From: Mucilaginibacter hurinus
GTDB lineage: Bacteria > Bacteroidota > Bacteroidia > Sphingobacteriales > Sphingobacteriaceae
Length of the DNA stretch: 64,000 bases
NCBI RefSeq assembly: GCF_003324525.1
Contig: NZ_QGDC01000006.1
Location: 1-64,000, forward strand
Direction: 5' to 3'
Of the stretch, positions 26,272 through 35,292 are shown piece by piece (the first letter of the stretch is position 1; each line of letters starts with the position of its first letter). Under the pieces are notes generated by a model. That model ran no database searches. It had not been told where the DNA came from and was given only the letters and a program-made list of their open reading frames with translations. A program made the translations under genes and the position numbers.

Positions 26272-27444
26272 TTATATTTTGCCGAGTAACTCCGCCAGCT
26301 TAGCGTCCAGCTCTTCACCGCGAAGATTTTTTGCGATGATTTTACCGGCGGGGTCCAGCAAAAAGTTTTGTGGTATTGCCTTTACATTGTATAGCGCCGC
26401 GGCATCGTTATTCCATCCTTTAAGGTCTGAGGCTTGCGTCCACACAAGCCCATCGTCTTTTATGGCTTTGAGCCATGCGTTTTTACCGGTTTCCTTATCA
26501 AGCGAAACGCCGAGGATAGTAAAATTTTTGTCTTTGTATTTATAGTAGGCCCGTACCACGTTAGGGTTTTCCTGGCGGCATGGCCCGCACCATGATGCCC
26601 AAAAATCTATCAGTACATATTTGCCTTTAAATGAGGAAAGCTTTACTGGTTTACCGTTTACATCGGCTTGTATAAAGTCAGGGGCGTCAGAACCAATCGA
26701 TGTGCCTTTTTGCGCTGTAATTGCTGCCTTAAGCGATTGCCCCATTTCTGATTCCTGTAAATTTTTACTCAGCAAGTTAAACAATGGTTCAAGTTCGGCA
26801 GCGTCAGGCGAGGGGCCGGCTACCGAGCTGATAACCAGCAAGCTGATGAAACTATCAGGATTATTTTTTATGAAGTCTTTAAAAATCGCTTTTTGCTCAT
26901 CCTGCACAACTTTAAACTTGGCCTGCATGCTATTTTGAAAGTTAGCTGATTTTTTTTGATCCTCGGTAGCAATTTGTGCTTCGGCCATTATTTTTGCTGC
27001 CCTGGCATGAACAGGTTTTAATAAAGTCATTAATCGCTGATTTTCATCATTGATTTTTGAACCGGTAATCTTAGCTTTTGACACCGAATCAGCGCTGTTT
27101 ATATTGATGTCCCCTTTTTCAATAAAAAGGCCTAAAACATCAGCATTTTTAGAGGGGCTGCCGTTAGGGAAGTTTTTCTGAATGTAATTATCAAAGCCTT
27201 TACCCTGCCGGTCAACAAATAAGGTTGCATTTACCGGATTTGCAATTTTACCTTTAAAGTTAAAGCTGCCATTAGCAATTGTAGCTGAGTCGGTCACGCT
27301 GCTTTCTCCGGCGCGGTACGTCAGGTAAGCCTTGGCCGGTGTGTTTAACGCGCCTACTTTGCCGTTAATATTAAACGGCGAATCGTTTTGCGCAAATGCC
27401 AATGCCGGTATAAGTGCGGCTATGGTCAACAATATTTTTTTCAT
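26272..27444 (-). CDS. Periplasmic TlpA/AhpC-TSA-type thiol oxidoreductase with DUF4369
   Basis: The 390-residue protein has a signal peptide (MKKILLTIAALIPALAFAQ), an N-terminal DUF4369-like beta domain (FNINGKVGAL...ANGSFNFKGKIANP), a helical middle, and a C-terminal thioredoxin domain with WCGPC (Cys 286 and 289) in FWASWCGPCRQENPNVV. The cis-Pro loop is KAIPQNFLLDPAGKI. Such proteins reduce disulfides, often for cytochrome c maturation or outer membrane proteins, in the periplasm of Bacteroidota. It lies 36 bases after an arginase-fold gene on the same strand and may share its transcript. Confidence 0.92.
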   Translation of the reverse strand: MKKILLTIAALIPALAFAQNDSPFNINGKVGALNTPAKAYLTYRAGESSVTDSATIANGSFNFKGKIANPVNATLFVDRQGKGFDNYIQKNFPNGSPSKNADVLGLFIEKGDININSADSVSKAKITGSKINDENQRLMTLLKPVHARAAKIMAEAQIATEDQKKSANFQNSMQAKFKVVQDEQKAIFKDFIKNNPDSFISLLVISSVAGPSPDAAELEPLFNLLSKNLQESEMGQSLKAAITAQKGTSIGSDAPDFIQADVNGKPVKLSSFKGKYVLIDFWASWCGPCRQENPNVVRAYYKYKDKNFTILGVSLDKETGKNAWLKAIKDDGLVWTQASDLKGWNNDAAALYNVKAIPQNFLLDPAGKIIAKNLRGEELDAKLAELLGKI

Positions 27445-27480
27445 GGATAATTGTAACGTAAAATGCGCTTGTAAATTATA

Positions 27481-28662
27481 TTACGAAAGTTTTTGGTAAG
27501 TGCGCCACCATAGGTCGGGCATCTCTCCGGATACGGCAGTTTTGTAGTCGTCATAACGGCATGGCACTAAGTGAAACCGCTCGTTCATTGACCCGCCTGT
27601 AGGATAGGGTACCTGCATCCACCACCGGTCAGACTTTTTGCTTTTCACAAAAACCAGTTCATGGTCGTCATGCTTCAAACTGGTTTTATATATAAGGTAT
27701 TGCGATTTTGGGTTGAGCGGGAAATCGCGCTTACGGTTATAAAACCCATCAACAAAATACCATATCATTTGCGCCAGCAGCATGGCTGTTTGGCCATTGC
27801 TGTCATACGCCGGATTGTACTCATAAAAACCTATTGAACTTAACTTATCATTAATGCCTGCATAACGGCAAAGTTGGCATGCCTCTTCGCCATATAAGCC
27901 GTTAGGCGTTGCGTTGGCGTTCCCCATAGCCTCAGATGAGCGAATGGCTGATACATCAAAACTGATCATATTGGCATTGCGGATAATGGGTTCGGCAACG
28001 CTTGCCATTCCGCTCAATTCTCCAAGCCGGTGTACATCAAAGTACAGCTTCTCCATCACGCGCAGGCTTTCCTGGCTGGTAAAGTAAGTTTGGTAGCCCA
28101 GGTTGCTATAATTGAATAAATAATTTGGCTCGTGCAAGAATATTTTGCTCAGGTATGATGCCGATGTGGTTTCAATGGTTTCTACCTGTATATCCTCTTC
28201 TAAGTCGAAATGTGAATCTATTATCACTAAATCCACTTTTTGTTCCAGCTTTTCGTAACCGAGGTATTGCGCGTAAGTAAGGTCCTGACTTCCGCCAATA
28301 ATAACGGGCAGTATATTCTGCTTTACCAATTCCTCAACTACGGTTTTTAAAGCTACGTAGGTATCAGTAACTGTAGCTCCCGGACGGATGTTGCCCAGGT
28401 CGGCTATTTTGGTATTGTAGTTACCTTCATTTAATATATATAGTTTTTCGCGTACGTGGTCCGGCGCGTGGGCGCAGCCATCGTTGTTGTCGGCATTACG
28501 GCCTTCCTGCACGCCTATAAGGGCTATATCGGGCTTTTGGTCAAGGTCGGGGAAATTTACCGAGTAATGATCAATCTTTTGCCCCAGCTGACTGGTAAAA
28601 TATCCTTTTTTTGGAATGATACGTGTAAGGTCTATCGGGGTAAAGAAATCTGCTAATGACAT
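27481..28662 (-). CDS. Arginase/formimidoylglutamase-fold protein with degenerate metal site
   Basis: The protein (393 residues from MSLADFFTPI) has the ureohydrolase fold. The usual GGDHS motif reads GGSQD (123-127), so the His metal ligand is lost. The second motif DSHFD (149-153) keeps both Asp and the His. The third, normally DVD, reads SFDVSAI with Asp 236 but Ser 238. Two of six manganese ligands are therefore missing, and hydrolase activity is doubtful. Members of this group are often labelled formimidoylglutamase, but no hut genes are nearby. The ATG at 28660-28662 is preferred over one 11 codons upstream because it fits the family N-terminus. Confidence 0.82.
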   Translation of the reverse strand: MSLADFFTPIDLTRIIPKKGYFTSQLGQKIDHYSVNFPDLDQKPDIALIGVQEGRNADNNDGCAHAPDHVREKLYILNEGNYNTKIADLGNIRPGATVTDTYVALKTVVEELVKQNILPVIIGGSQDLTYAQYLGYEKLEQKVDLVIIDSHFDLEEDIQVETIETTSASYLSKIFLHEPNYLFNYSNLGYQTYFTSQESLRVMEKLYFDVHRLGELSGMASVAEPIIRNANMISFDVSAIRSSEAMGNANATPNGLYGEEACQLCRYAGINDKLSSIGFYEYNPAYDSNGQTAMLLAQMIWYFVDGFYNRKRDFPLNPKSQYLIYKTSLKHDDHELVFVKSKKSDRWWMQVPYPTGGSMNERFHLVPCRYDDYKTAVSGEMPDLWWRTYQKLS

Positions 28663-28701
28663 GGTTTTTGGGTGTACAATAGTTCGTGTACACAAAGGTG
28701 C

Positions 28702-28745
28702 GAAATCTTGATCAGAATTTACAGGATTTTGGAATTCACAGAATA
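28702..28745 (-). repeat. Dispersed repeat, inverted copy
   Basis: Read on the minus strand it contains TCTGTGAATTCC, AAAATCCTGTAAATTCTGAT and CAAGAT, related to the copies at 17588-17623 and 28801-28828. It lies between two divergent genes. Confidence 0.5.
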
Positions 28746-28800
28746 GGTGCAGCTATTAATAAGAAGCAATGGAACATGGATATGTGTCGAGTAAATTATG

Positions 28801-28828
28801 AAATCCCATAAATTCTCATTCAGACAAA
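28801..28828 (+). repeat. Dispersed repeat ending in TTCAGACAA, copy 2
   Basis: It reads AAATCCCATAAATTCTCATT followed by CAGACAAA, closely matching the end of copy 1 at 17588-17623. It ends just before the 28830-28847 palindrome. Confidence 0.55.
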
Positions 28829-28829
28829 A

Positions 28830-28847
28830 ATGTGCACATTTGCACAT
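28830..28847. promoter_or_regulatory. Perfect 7-bp inverted repeat before the epimerase gene
   Basis: ATGTGCA (28830-28836) and TGCACAT (28841-28847) flank CATT, six bases before the chosen start codon. It could be an operator or a short mRNA hairpin over the start region. The evidence is only its symmetry and position. Confidence 0.35.
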
Positions 28848-28853
28848 CAAAAA

Positions 28854-29822
28854 ATGATATTAGTAACAGGCGCAACAGGATTTTTAGGAGCAGAAGTAGC
28901 CCGGCAACTGGCGCAAACGGGCAAAAATGTACGCTGCACAAAACGCGCGACATCTGTTATTCCCGAAATTTTAAAGCCGTACCAGGGCCTTATAGAATGG
29001 GCCGACGCGGACATGCTGGATGATTATGCTCTTGAAGACGCCTTTGCTGATGTAACACAGGTTTATCACGCGGCGGCCTGGGTATCCCTTAAGCAAAAGG
29101 ATAAAAAGCCCATGATAGCGGCTAACATTGCCGGCACTGCCAATATTGTTAACCTGTGTTTGCAGTATGGTTGCAAATTGGTGCATGTAAGTTCGATAGC
29201 GGCTTTAGGGTTAGCCAAGCCAGGTGAAAGTATCACAGAAAACCATCATTTGGAGGCAACTACCGAGAATGATGGCTACGCTATATCAAAATTAGAAAGT
29301 GAGATGGAGGTATGGCGCGGCATTGCCGAAGGACTTAACGCGGTAATTGTTAACCCATCTTTGATTATAGGTCCTAATGCCGGTACAGAAGGCACCGGTG
29401 AATTATTTGATACGGTACGAAAAGGCCTAAAATTCTATACCACCGGTACCGCTGGTGTAGTTGATGTGGAGGACGTGGCAAAAAGCATGATTGCCCTGAT
29501 GAATAGTGATATTACTGGCGAACGCTATATTATTAACGCGGAAAATTATAGTTACAAACAACTGGTAGAAGAAATAGCACAGGGCTTTGCTATAAAACCA
29601 CCCACTGTAAAAGCTAAACCATGGATGATGGAGCTTGCCTGGCGATTGGCAAAAGCTGTTTCGCCTTTTACCGGCGGCAATCCTTTTATTGATAAAATAG
29701 CGGCGCAATCATCATACACTATTAAGCATTTCGATAACTCGAAAATTAAGAAGGCTATTGGTATAGAGTTTAAGCCGGTGAGTAGTAGTATAAAAGAAGT
29801 TTGTAACGCAATGCGTTCATGA
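28854..29822 (+). CDS. NAD-dependent epimerase/dehydratase family protein
   Basis: This 322-residue extended SDR starts MILVTGATGFLGAEVARQLA with the NAD(P) motif GxxGxxG. The active-site Ser and Tyr-x-x-x-Lys are in LVHVSSIAALG and GYAISKLESE. Later come NPSLIIGPNAG and a substrate-binding C-terminal part. The substrate may be a nucleotide sugar, a sterol-like compound or a dihydroflavonol-like molecule, and cannot be told. The last four bases overlap the start of the following GNAT gene (ATGA), so the two form an operon. An ATG eight codons earlier lies inside the palindrome and is less likely. Confidence 0.9.
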   Translation: MILVTGATGFLGAEVARQLAQTGKNVRCTKRATSVIPEILKPYQGLIEWADADMLDDYALEDAFADVTQVYHAAAWVSLKQKDKKPMIAANIAGTANIVNLCLQYGCKLVHVSSIAALGLAKPGESITENHHLEATTENDGYAISKLESEMEVWRGIAEGLNAVIVNPSLIIGPNAGTEGTGELFDTVRKGLKFYTTGTAGVVDVEDVAKSMIALMNSDITGERYIINAENYSYKQLVEEIAQGFAIKPPTVKAKPWMMELAWRLAKAVSPFTGGNPFIDKIAAQSSYTIKHFDNSKIKKAIGIEFKPVSSSIKEVCNAMRS

Positions 29823-30346
29823 GAAGTATACTATGGTATATGATATTAAAGCACAATACATCCCAGATAAATTTCACCATACGCCGCGCAGCTATAAACG
29901 ACATTGACCAAATACGACGGTTATTTTACGATACTGTAACTACGGTAAACAGACAGGACTATAACGCCGAACAAATTGAGGCCTGGGCGTCAGGACGTGA
30001 TAATATTGAACGCTGGCATAATCGGGTAAACCAGCAATTTTTATATTTAGTAAATGTAGGGAACGCCCTCGCCGGATTTGCATCCCTCACGCCAAGTGGG
30101 TACATCGACGTGATGTTTGTTAGTATCAATCACCAGCGTTTAGGCGTTGCAAAGTATCTGATGGCGGCCATAGAAAGCAAAGCCGGTGAATTAGGTTTGA
30201 AAAAGATCATATCAGACGTGAGTATTACTGCTCGGCCTTTTTTTGAAAAGCAAGGTTTTGTAGTGACTGCTGAACAAGCTGTTGAAGTAAAAGGCGTAGT
30301 GCTCACAAATTTTAAAATGGAAAAAGCGCTGGGTATTTGTTCTTAG
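29819..30346 (+). CDS. GNAT-family N-acetyltransferase
   Basis: The 175-residue protein has the GNAT fold: FTIRRAAINDIDQIRRLF at the start (after about 18 extra residues), the beta-strand DVMFVSINHQRLGVAKYLM with a modified acetyl-CoA loop (usual QxxGxG/A, here HQRLGVA), and RPFFEKQGFVV near the end. The substrate is unknown. It is translationally coupled to the epimerase by a four-base overlap. An alternative start seven codons in (MILKHNTSQ) would also fit. A terminator follows at 30360. Confidence 0.88.
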   Translation: MRSILWYMILKHNTSQINFTIRRAAINDIDQIRRLFYDTVTTVNRQDYNAEQIEAWASGRDNIERWHNRVNQQFLYLVNVGNALAGFASLTPSGYIDVMFVSINHQRLGVAKYLMAAIESKAGELGLKKIISDVSITARPFFEKQGFVVTAEQAVEVKGVVLTNFKMEKALGICS

Positions 30347-30359
30347 TTAGCAATCAATG

Positions 30360-30385
30360 CCGGGATAAGTTTCCGGTTCTTTTTT
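30360..30385 (+). terminator. Terminator after the GNAT gene
   Basis: CCGGGA (30360-30365) pairs with TTCCGG (30371-30376, one G-T pair) and a T-rich run follows. It separates the upstream operon from the str promoter. Confidence 0.55.
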
Positions 30386-30447
30386 ACGTCGGTAATCTTC
30401 CCACAATCGACCTAGTTAAGCGCCCCAAACTTTTTTCACCTAACCGC

Positions 30448-30477
30448 TTGATAATAAAAAAATTTGCCCTACCTTTG
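30448..30477 (+). promoter_or_regulatory. str operon promoter
   Basis: TTG (30448-30450), 19 bases, then TACCTTTG (30470-30477) match the Bacteroidota -33/-7 elements. The start would be near 30484, giving a leader of about 40 bases before rpsL. Confidence 0.75.
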
Positions 30478-30523
30478 CAGTCCTTAAAATAAGGATAAAA
30501 CTGTAAATACAAAAAAGGAAAGA

Positions 30524-30931
30524 ATGCCTACTATTCAGCAATTAGTTAGAAAAGGTAGAGTAGCTCTGGTTGACAAGAGTAAGTCGCCAGCGTTGGACAG
30601 CTGTCCACAGCGAAGAGGCGTGTGCACACGTGTGTACACCACTACCCCTAAAAAACCAAACTCAGCAATGCGTAAAGTTGCCCGTGTGCGCTTAACCAAT
30701 GGTAAAGAAGTAAACGCTTACATCCCTGGTGAAGGTCATAACTTGCAAGAGCACTCAATCGTGTTGATCCGTGGCGGTCGTGTTAAGGATTTACCTGGTG
30801 TACGTTACCACATCATCCGTGGTGCGTTAGATACTTCAGGTGTTGCAGGCCGTAACCAGCGTCGTTCAAAATATGGTACTAAGCGTCCTAAACCAGGTCA
30901 GGCAGCTGCACCTACTAAGGGCAAGAAATAA
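30524..30931 (+). CDS. rpsL: 30S ribosomal protein S12
   Basis: S12 lies at the decoding centre and the mRNA/tRNA path of the small subunit. The 135-residue protein begins [12 protein letters not shown] and has the conserved [20 protein letters not shown] and the [20 protein letters not shown] loop, including the Lys of KKPNSA and the region whose mutation gives streptomycin resistance. The C-terminus has a short Lys-rich tail. It is the first gene of the str operon behind a strong promoter. Confidence 0.98.
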   Translation: MPTIQQLVRKGRVALVDKSKSPALDSCPQRRGVCTRVYTTTPKKPNSAMRKVARVRLTNGKEVNAYIPGEGHNLQEHSIVLIRGGRVKDLPGVRYHIIRGALDTSGVAGRNQRRSKYGTKRPKPGQAAAPTKGKK

Positions 30932-30932
30932 T

Positions 30933-30940
30933 AAGGAGGG
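30933..30940 (+). promoter_or_regulatory. Strong Shine-Dalgarno site of rpsG
   Basis: AAGGAGGG lies nine bases before the rpsG ATG. Bacteroidota rarely use such sites because the anti-Shine-Dalgarno end of their 16S rRNA is held by ribosomal proteins, so this near-perfect match stands out. Only rplF in this window has a comparable one. Confidence 0.7.
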
Positions 30941-30949
30941 ATAACAGAA

Positions 30950-31417
30950 ATGAGAAAGTCAAAACCAAAAAAGAGAATTATCCTTCCTGATCCAAAGTTC
31001 AATGATACTTTGGTAACAAGGTTTGTAAATAATATGATGTATGACGGTAAGAAATCAACCGCATATGCCATTTTTTATAACGCTGTTGAAATTGTTGAAA
31101 AGAAAACCAGCGAGAACGGTTTAGAGACCTGGAAAAAGGCTTTAAACAACGTAATGCCTGCTGTTGAAGTAAAATCACGCCGTGTAGGTGGTGCAAACTT
31201 CCAGGTACCAACTGAAGTTCGGGCGGAGCGTAAAATTGCTTTGGGCATGAAATGGCTGATTAGCTACGCACGCAAGCGCGGTGAAAAAACCATGCACGAA
31301 AAATTAGCCGGTGAGATCATCTCAGCTTCAAAAGGCGAAGGTGCAGCGGTTAAAAAGAAAGAAGATACGCACAAAATGGCTGAGGCTAACAAGGCGTTCT
31401 CACACTTCAGATTCTAA
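30950..31417 (+). CDS. rpsG: 30S ribosomal protein S7
   Basis: S7 nucleates assembly of the 30S head and contacts E-site tRNA. The 155-residue protein has [20 protein letters not shown] at the start and [20 protein letters not shown] and [15 protein letters not shown] at the end, matching family length. It follows rpsL by 18 bases with a strong Shine-Dalgarno site. Its stop codon touches the left arm of a palindromic repeat. Confidence 0.98.
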   Translation: MRKSKPKKRIILPDPKFNDTLVTRFVNNMMYDGKKSTAYAIFYNAVEIVEKKTSENGLETWKKALNNVMPAVEVKSRRVGGANFQVPTEVRAERKIALGMKWLISYARKRGEKTMHEKLAGEIISASKGEGAAVKKKEDTHKMAEANKAFSHFRF

Positions 31418-31524
31418 TGAGTGAATTATTGAATTAGCGAATGAGTGATTTATTGGAAAGGTAACATTACCCTAATCTGTAAGTTGCTTATTCGCTAATT
31501 CACTCAATCGCTCATTCAGTCATT
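31416..31524. repeat. Word-repeat palindrome between rpsG and fusA
   Basis: The spacer is an imperfect hairpin made of variants of GAATTAGCGAATGAGTGA. TGAATTAGCGAAT (31430-31442) pairs with ATTCGCTAATTCA (31490-31502), and outer AATGAGTGAAT-type words pair with ATTCAGTCATT. There is no T-run, so it is not a standard terminator. Confidence 0.75.
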
Positions 31525-31535
31525 AAAAAAATAAC

Positions 31536-33650
31536 ATGTCAAGAGATCTTAAATACACAAGAAATATAGGTATTGCCGCCCACATTGATGCCGGTAAAAC
31601 CACCACTACGGAGCGTATCCTTTACTACGCCGGTGTTAGCCACAAAATTGGTGAGGTGCACGAAGGTGCGGCTACCATGGACTGGATGGCGCAGGAGCAG
31701 GAGCGTGGTATCACCATCACTTCGGCGGCTACTACCGTTAACTGGAAATACCGCGGCGATAACTACCACATGAACATCATTGATACCCCGGGCCACGTGG
31801 ATTTCACCGTTGAGGTGAACCGCTCGCTACGTGTATTAGATGGTTTGGTGTTCTTATTCAGCGCGGTTGACGGTGTTGAGCCACAGTCAGAAACTAACTG
31901 GCGTTTGGCTAACAACTACAACGTACCGCGTATTGGTTTCGTTAACAAAATGGACCGTAGCGGCGCCGATTTCCTCAACGTGGTAAAACAGGTTAAAGAA
32001 ATGCTGGGCAGCACGGCTATCCCTCTTCAGTTGCCAATAGGTTCTGAAGACCAGTTTAAAGGTGTGGTTGATCTGATCAACTTCCGTGGTATTGTTTGGA
32101 ATGAGCACGATAAAGGTATGACCTTTACTGAAGTGCCTATCCCTGATGATATGCTTGACGAAGCTACCGAGTGGCGCGAGAAATTACTGGAAGCAGTAGC
32201 TGAGTTTGACGACTCGTTGATGGAGAAGTTCTTTGACGATCCGACAACCATCACTGAGCGCGAAGTGCTTGACGCTTTACGCCAGGCTACCCTTGCCGGT
32301 AAAATTGTACCGATGACCTGCGGTTCATCTTTCAAAAACAAAGGTGTACAAACCATGCTGGATTATGTGATGGAGTTAATGCCTTCGCCACTTGATTCAA
32401 AAGGTGTGGTAGGTACTAACCCTGATACCGGCGCAGAGATTTTGGTTAAACCGGATGTGAAAGAGCCATTTGCTGCACTTGCATTTAAAATTGCTACCGA
32501 TCCGTTTGTGGGCCGTTTATGCTTTATCCGTGTTTACTCGGGTAACCTTGATGCCGGCTCATATATCTATAATATGCGTTCAGAGAACAAAGAGCGCATC
32601 AGCCGTATATTCCAAATGCACGCTAACAAGCAAAACCCTATCCCTAATGTAGGTGCGGGTGATATTGCTGCGGTAGTGGGCTTTAAAGATATCAAAACTG
32701 GTGATACCCTTTGCGACGAGAAAAACAAGCTTATCCTGGAGTCGATGGTGTTCCCTGACCCGGTTATCGGTTTAGCTATTGAGCCTAAAACACAAGCCGA
32801 TGTTGATAAACTAGGTATAGCTTTAGGTAAATTAGCCGAAGAGGATCCAACCTTCCGTGTACAAACAGATCAGGATACCGGCCAAACGGTTATTAGCGGT
32901 ATGGGCGAGTTACACCTTGACATTTTGATGGACCGTTTGAAACGTGAATTTAAGGTAGAGGTTAACCAGGGTGCGCCACAGGTAGCTTACAAAGAGGCTA
33001 TCACCGGTACTACCCAGCACCGCGAAACTTACAAGAAACAAACTGGTGGCCGTGGTAAATTTGCCGATATCCAGGTTGTTATTTCTCCGGGAGAAGAAGG
33101 TAAGGAAGGTTTGGAATTTGTTAACGAAATTGTTGGTGGTGCTATACCCCGCGAGTTTATACCATCTGTTGAAAAAGGTTTCAAATCTGCAATGGATAAT
33201 GGTGTGTTAGCAGGTTACCCGCTTACCAGCTTAAAAGTACGTTTAATTGATGGTTCGTTCCACGCTGTCGATTCAGATGCGCTTTCTTTCGAGATTGCAG
33301 GTCGTTCAGCTTACCGTGAGGCATTGCCGAAATGTAAGCCCGTATTGCTTGAGCCTATCATGAAAATTGAGATACTAACCCCTGAAGAAAACATGGGTGA
33401 TGTTATCGGTGACATGAACCGTCGTCGTGGCCAGCTGCAAGGTATGGACACCCGTGCGGGTTCGCAGGTAATCAAAGCTATGGTACCACTGTCTGAAATG
33501 TTTGGTTATGTAACCCAGTTACGTACCATTACATCTGGACGTGCAACTTCAACCATGGAGTTTGATCACTATGAACCGGCTCCACGTAACGTACAGGACG
33601 AAGTTGTTGCCAAATCAAAAGGCAGGAAACGCGGTGAGATTGACGAATAA
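31536..33650 (+). CDS. fusA: Elongation factor G
   Basis: EF-G is the GTPase that moves tRNAs and mRNA after peptide-bond formation. The 704-residue protein has G1 [16 protein letters not shown], switch [14 protein letters not shown] and G4 [10 protein letters not shown], then domains II-V ending with [20 protein letters not shown]. The length and motifs indicate canonical EF-G1, the translocase type. It lies in str between rpsG and rpsJ. The tuf gene, found here in many other phyla, is absent. A long palindrome lies in front of it. Confidence 0.98.
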   Translation: MSRDLKYTRNIGIAAHIDAGKTTTTERILYYAGVSHKIGEVHEGAATMDWMAQEQERGITITSAATTVNWKYRGDNYHMNIIDTPGHVDFTVEVNRSLRVLDGLVFLFSAVDGVEPQSETNWRLANNYNVPRIGFVNKMDRSGADFLNVVKQVKEMLGSTAIPLQLPIGSEDQFKGVVDLINFRGIVWNEHDKGMTFTEVPIPDDMLDEATEWREKLLEAVAEFDDSLMEKFFDDPTTITEREVLDALRQATLAGKIVPMTCGSSFKNKGVQTMLDYVMELMPSPLDSKGVVGTNPDTGAEILVKPDVKEPFAALAFKIATDPFVGRLCFIRVYSGNLDAGSYIYNMRSENKERISRIFQMHANKQNPIPNVGAGDIAAVVGFKDIKTGDTLCDEKNKLILESMVFPDPVIGLAIEPKTQADVDKLGIALGKLAEEDPTFRVQTDQDTGQTVISGMGELHLDILMDRLKREFKVEVNQGAPQVAYKEAITGTTQHRETYKKQTGGRGKFADIQVVISPGEEGKEGLEFVNEIVGGAIPREFIPSVEKGFKSAMDNGVLAGYPLTSLKVRLIDGSFHAVDSDALSFEIAGRSAYREALPKCKPVLLEPIMKIEILTPEENMGDVIGDMNRRRGQLQGMDTRAGSQVIKAMVPLSEMFGYVTQLRTITSGRATSTMEFDHYEPAPRNVQDEVVAKSKGRKRGEIDE

Positions 33651-33660
33651 TTAAAAAATT

Positions 33661-33697
33661 AGTTGGTTGGCGACTGAAGATTAGTTGCCAACCAACT
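33661..33697. repeat. Palindrome after fusA
   Basis: AGTTGGTTGGC (33661-33671) and GCCAACCAACT (33687-33697) are perfect 11-base arms around a 15-base centre that itself repeats GACT/AGTT words. There is no T-run. Confidence 0.8.
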
Positions 33698-33710
33698 TAA
33701 ATAAATAACC

Positions 33711-33743
33711 GCCATTACCTAATAAATAGCTCTTAGGAATGGC
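33711..33743 (+). promoter_or_regulatory. Hairpin leader of rpsJ
   Basis: GCCATT-A-CCTAA (33711-33722) pairs with TTAGG-AATGGC (33733-33743), eleven pairs with one bulge, 15 bases before rpsJ. Its place, separate from the palindrome at 33661, suggests an r-protein or translation control element, but it could equally be another repeat. Confidence 0.45.
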
Positions 33744-33758
33744 ATAATCAAAAACAAA

Positions 33759-34064
33759 ATGAGCCAAAGAATCAGGATCAAATTAAAATCTTACGATTAC
33801 AACCTGGTTGACAAGTCAGCCGAGAAAATCGTAAAAACAGTAAAGCCTACAGGCGCTGTAGTTAGCGGACCACTTCCGTTACCAACTGAAAAGAAAGTGT
33901 TTACCGTATTGCGTTCACCACACGTAAACAAGAAAGCACGTGAGCAGTTTCAGTTGTGTTCATACAAAAGGTTGTTAGACATATACAGCTCAAACTCAAA
34001 AACTGTTGACGCTTTAATGAAGCTTGAATTGCCAAGCGGTGTTGAAGTTGAGATAAAAGTGTGA
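33759..34064 (+). CDS. rpsJ: 30S ribosomal protein S10
   Basis: S10 is a head protein of the small subunit and also the NusE partner in antitermination. The 101-residue protein has [40 protein letters not shown] and the loop with [15 protein letters not shown]. It is the last gene of the str unit here. It is followed by a terminator and six unrelated genes and not directly by rplC. Confidence 0.98.
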   Translation: MSQRIRIKLKSYDYNLVDKSAEKIVKTVKPTGAVVSGPLPLPTEKKVFTVLRSPHVNKKAREQFQLCSYKRLLDIYSSNSKTVDALMKLELPSGVEVEIKV

Positions 34065-34117
34065 GTTATCTGTTTTTTTGAGATTCAAGAACTAAGATTT
34101 AAGAATCGAGATATAGA

Positions 34118-34146
34118 AAGCCATTCCGAAAGGAGTGGCTTTTTTA
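34118..34146. terminator. Terminator after rpsJ
   Basis: AAGCCATTCC (34118-34127), GAAA loop, GGAGTGGCTT (34132-34141) and a T-run form a strong terminator. Just before it, 34083-34110 carries GATTCAAGAACTAAGATTTA and AGAATC, the same word family as the rpoA-rplQ palindrome. It is shared with the convergent gene ending at 34148. Confidence 0.85.
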
Positions 34147-34147
34147 T

Positions 34148-34345
34148 TTACCTTATACTGTGCTCATGTTCCTGCCAGTATATCAATTCAAAATTAACGC
34201 GGTGTATCGTCGCAAGTTCATTTTTCTTCCTTTCAAGCTTTGCCAGGCATTCAGCTTTATCTATATCAACCGGGTATGATGCATAGGCAATGACGTTTCC
34301 TGTTTGCAGGTTGATAAATTCGTAATGATTAACTTGAGTTTCCAT
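34148..34345 (-). CDS. Small conserved hypothetical protein (65 aa)
   Basis: This 65-residue protein begins METQVNHYEFINLQTGNVIA, contains the phrase YASYPVDIDKAECLAKLERK and ends with YWQEHEHSIR. It has no signal peptide or membrane segment. The phrase HYEFINLQTGNVI followed by a helix is one I associate with short hypothetical proteins of Sphingobacteriaceae, but I know no function. It is convergent with rpsJ and lies in the island that separates the str and S10 units. The 214 bases after its start hold no clear signal. Confidence 0.65.
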   Translation of the reverse strand: METQVNHYEFINLQTGNVIAYASYPVDIDKAECLAKLERKKNELATIHRVNFELIYWQEHEHSIR

Positions 34346-34559
34346 AACTATAGTGTTAAATTACAGATACATGGACGGGTTTAGTATTACTGTTTTAATA
34401 TAACTAATACCTAAGCCGGCATTGTGCAGATAGGGACATACATTAACGCAAAATATTTAAACCTTAGCTATACTTATCGGTTATAAATAAAACGAAATAC
34501 TATATCAGTTAGTACCCGTTGCAGTCTACAAGTACAAACATCTATTTAAAATTAATGCC

Positions 34560-34724
34560 ATGGCTGATAAGAAAGAAGGAGCAAGATTGCCTGACAAGGA
34601 AAAACAAAAGGACGAGCTGCAAACAGAGCTGCCTATCAGTGAAAAAGATGAGGTAAAAGAGGCGGAAGAGCGTCTGAATGAAAATATAGCCCCTGATCTT
34701 AAAAATCCCGAAAGGGAGAAATAA
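34560..34724 (+). CDS. Very small charged protein (54 aa)
   Basis: An ATG frame of 54 codons encodes a protein made almost only of charged residues: MADKKEGARLPDKEKQKDEL at the start, then ISEKDEVKEAEERLNENIAP. There is no Cys, Trp or aromatic residue, no signal and no membrane segment. It is likely disordered with one helix. Short proteins of this make-up are sometimes stress-related in this family, but no function can be given. It is followed by a cytochrome gene on the same strand 57 bases away. Confidence 0.55.
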   Translation: MADKKEGARLPDKEKQKDELQTELPISEKDEVKEAEERLNENIAPDLKNPEREK

Positions 34725-34781
34725 GCATTTAATTTTTTCGCGGATAGCCTATCATTAGCTTTATGCTATTTTTGAAGCCAT

Positions 34782-35186
34782 ATGCTGCGACTATGTTTAT
34801 TATCCTTCCTGGTCATTTTATGCGTAGTTGCCTGCGAACCGGGTAAGGAGAAAAAGGAAAATGCTAAATCTACCGTCGACTATTTGCGGGTGATCCCGGG
34901 GCAGGATGAACCGATCCCTGCAAAAGCTATTCAAAAAGGTAAAGTACTCATCGCTTATTCCGACTGTTATACTTGTCATAAAGAAGAAGAGCGGTCATTT
35001 GGTCCGGCGTTTAAAGATGTAGCACGCAGGTACCCCGCCAATAAACTTTTTCAACAGATGCTTGCACAAAAAATAATAGCTGGAGGTAAGGGCAGTTGGG
35101 GTAATGCGGTAATGCTGGCACACCCGCGGTTGTCGGTCAAAGATGCCGAGGACATGGCCGCTTACATACTTTCGTTAGACAGATAG
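34782..35186 (+). CDS. Small c-type cytochrome lipoprotein
   Basis: This 134-residue protein has a lipoprotein signal (MLRLCLLSFLVILCVVAC, Cys at about 18) and a class I cytochrome c domain with the haem-binding CYTCH and the Met ligand in GNAVMLAHPRLS, followed by DAEDMAAYILSL. It resembles cytochrome c-551/552 types and is anchored at the periplasmic face, where it would carry electrons to an oxidase or from a dehydrogenase. No partner enzyme is adjacent. Confidence 0.9.
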   Translation: MLRLCLLSFLVILCVVACEPGKEKKENAKSTVDYLRVIPGQDEPIPAKAIQKGKVLIAYSDCYTCHKEEERSFGPAFKDVARRYPANKLFQQMLAQKIIAGGKGSWGNAVMLAHPRLSVKDAEDMAAYILSLDR

Positions 35187-35292
35187 TGTAACGCCGCCCG
35201 CTTATGCCTCGTGCGGTTGCTAATATTCACTGATATATCAAAGAAGTGAGCATCAACGCGTTTTAACAGTACTCCTGGATATAACGAAGATA

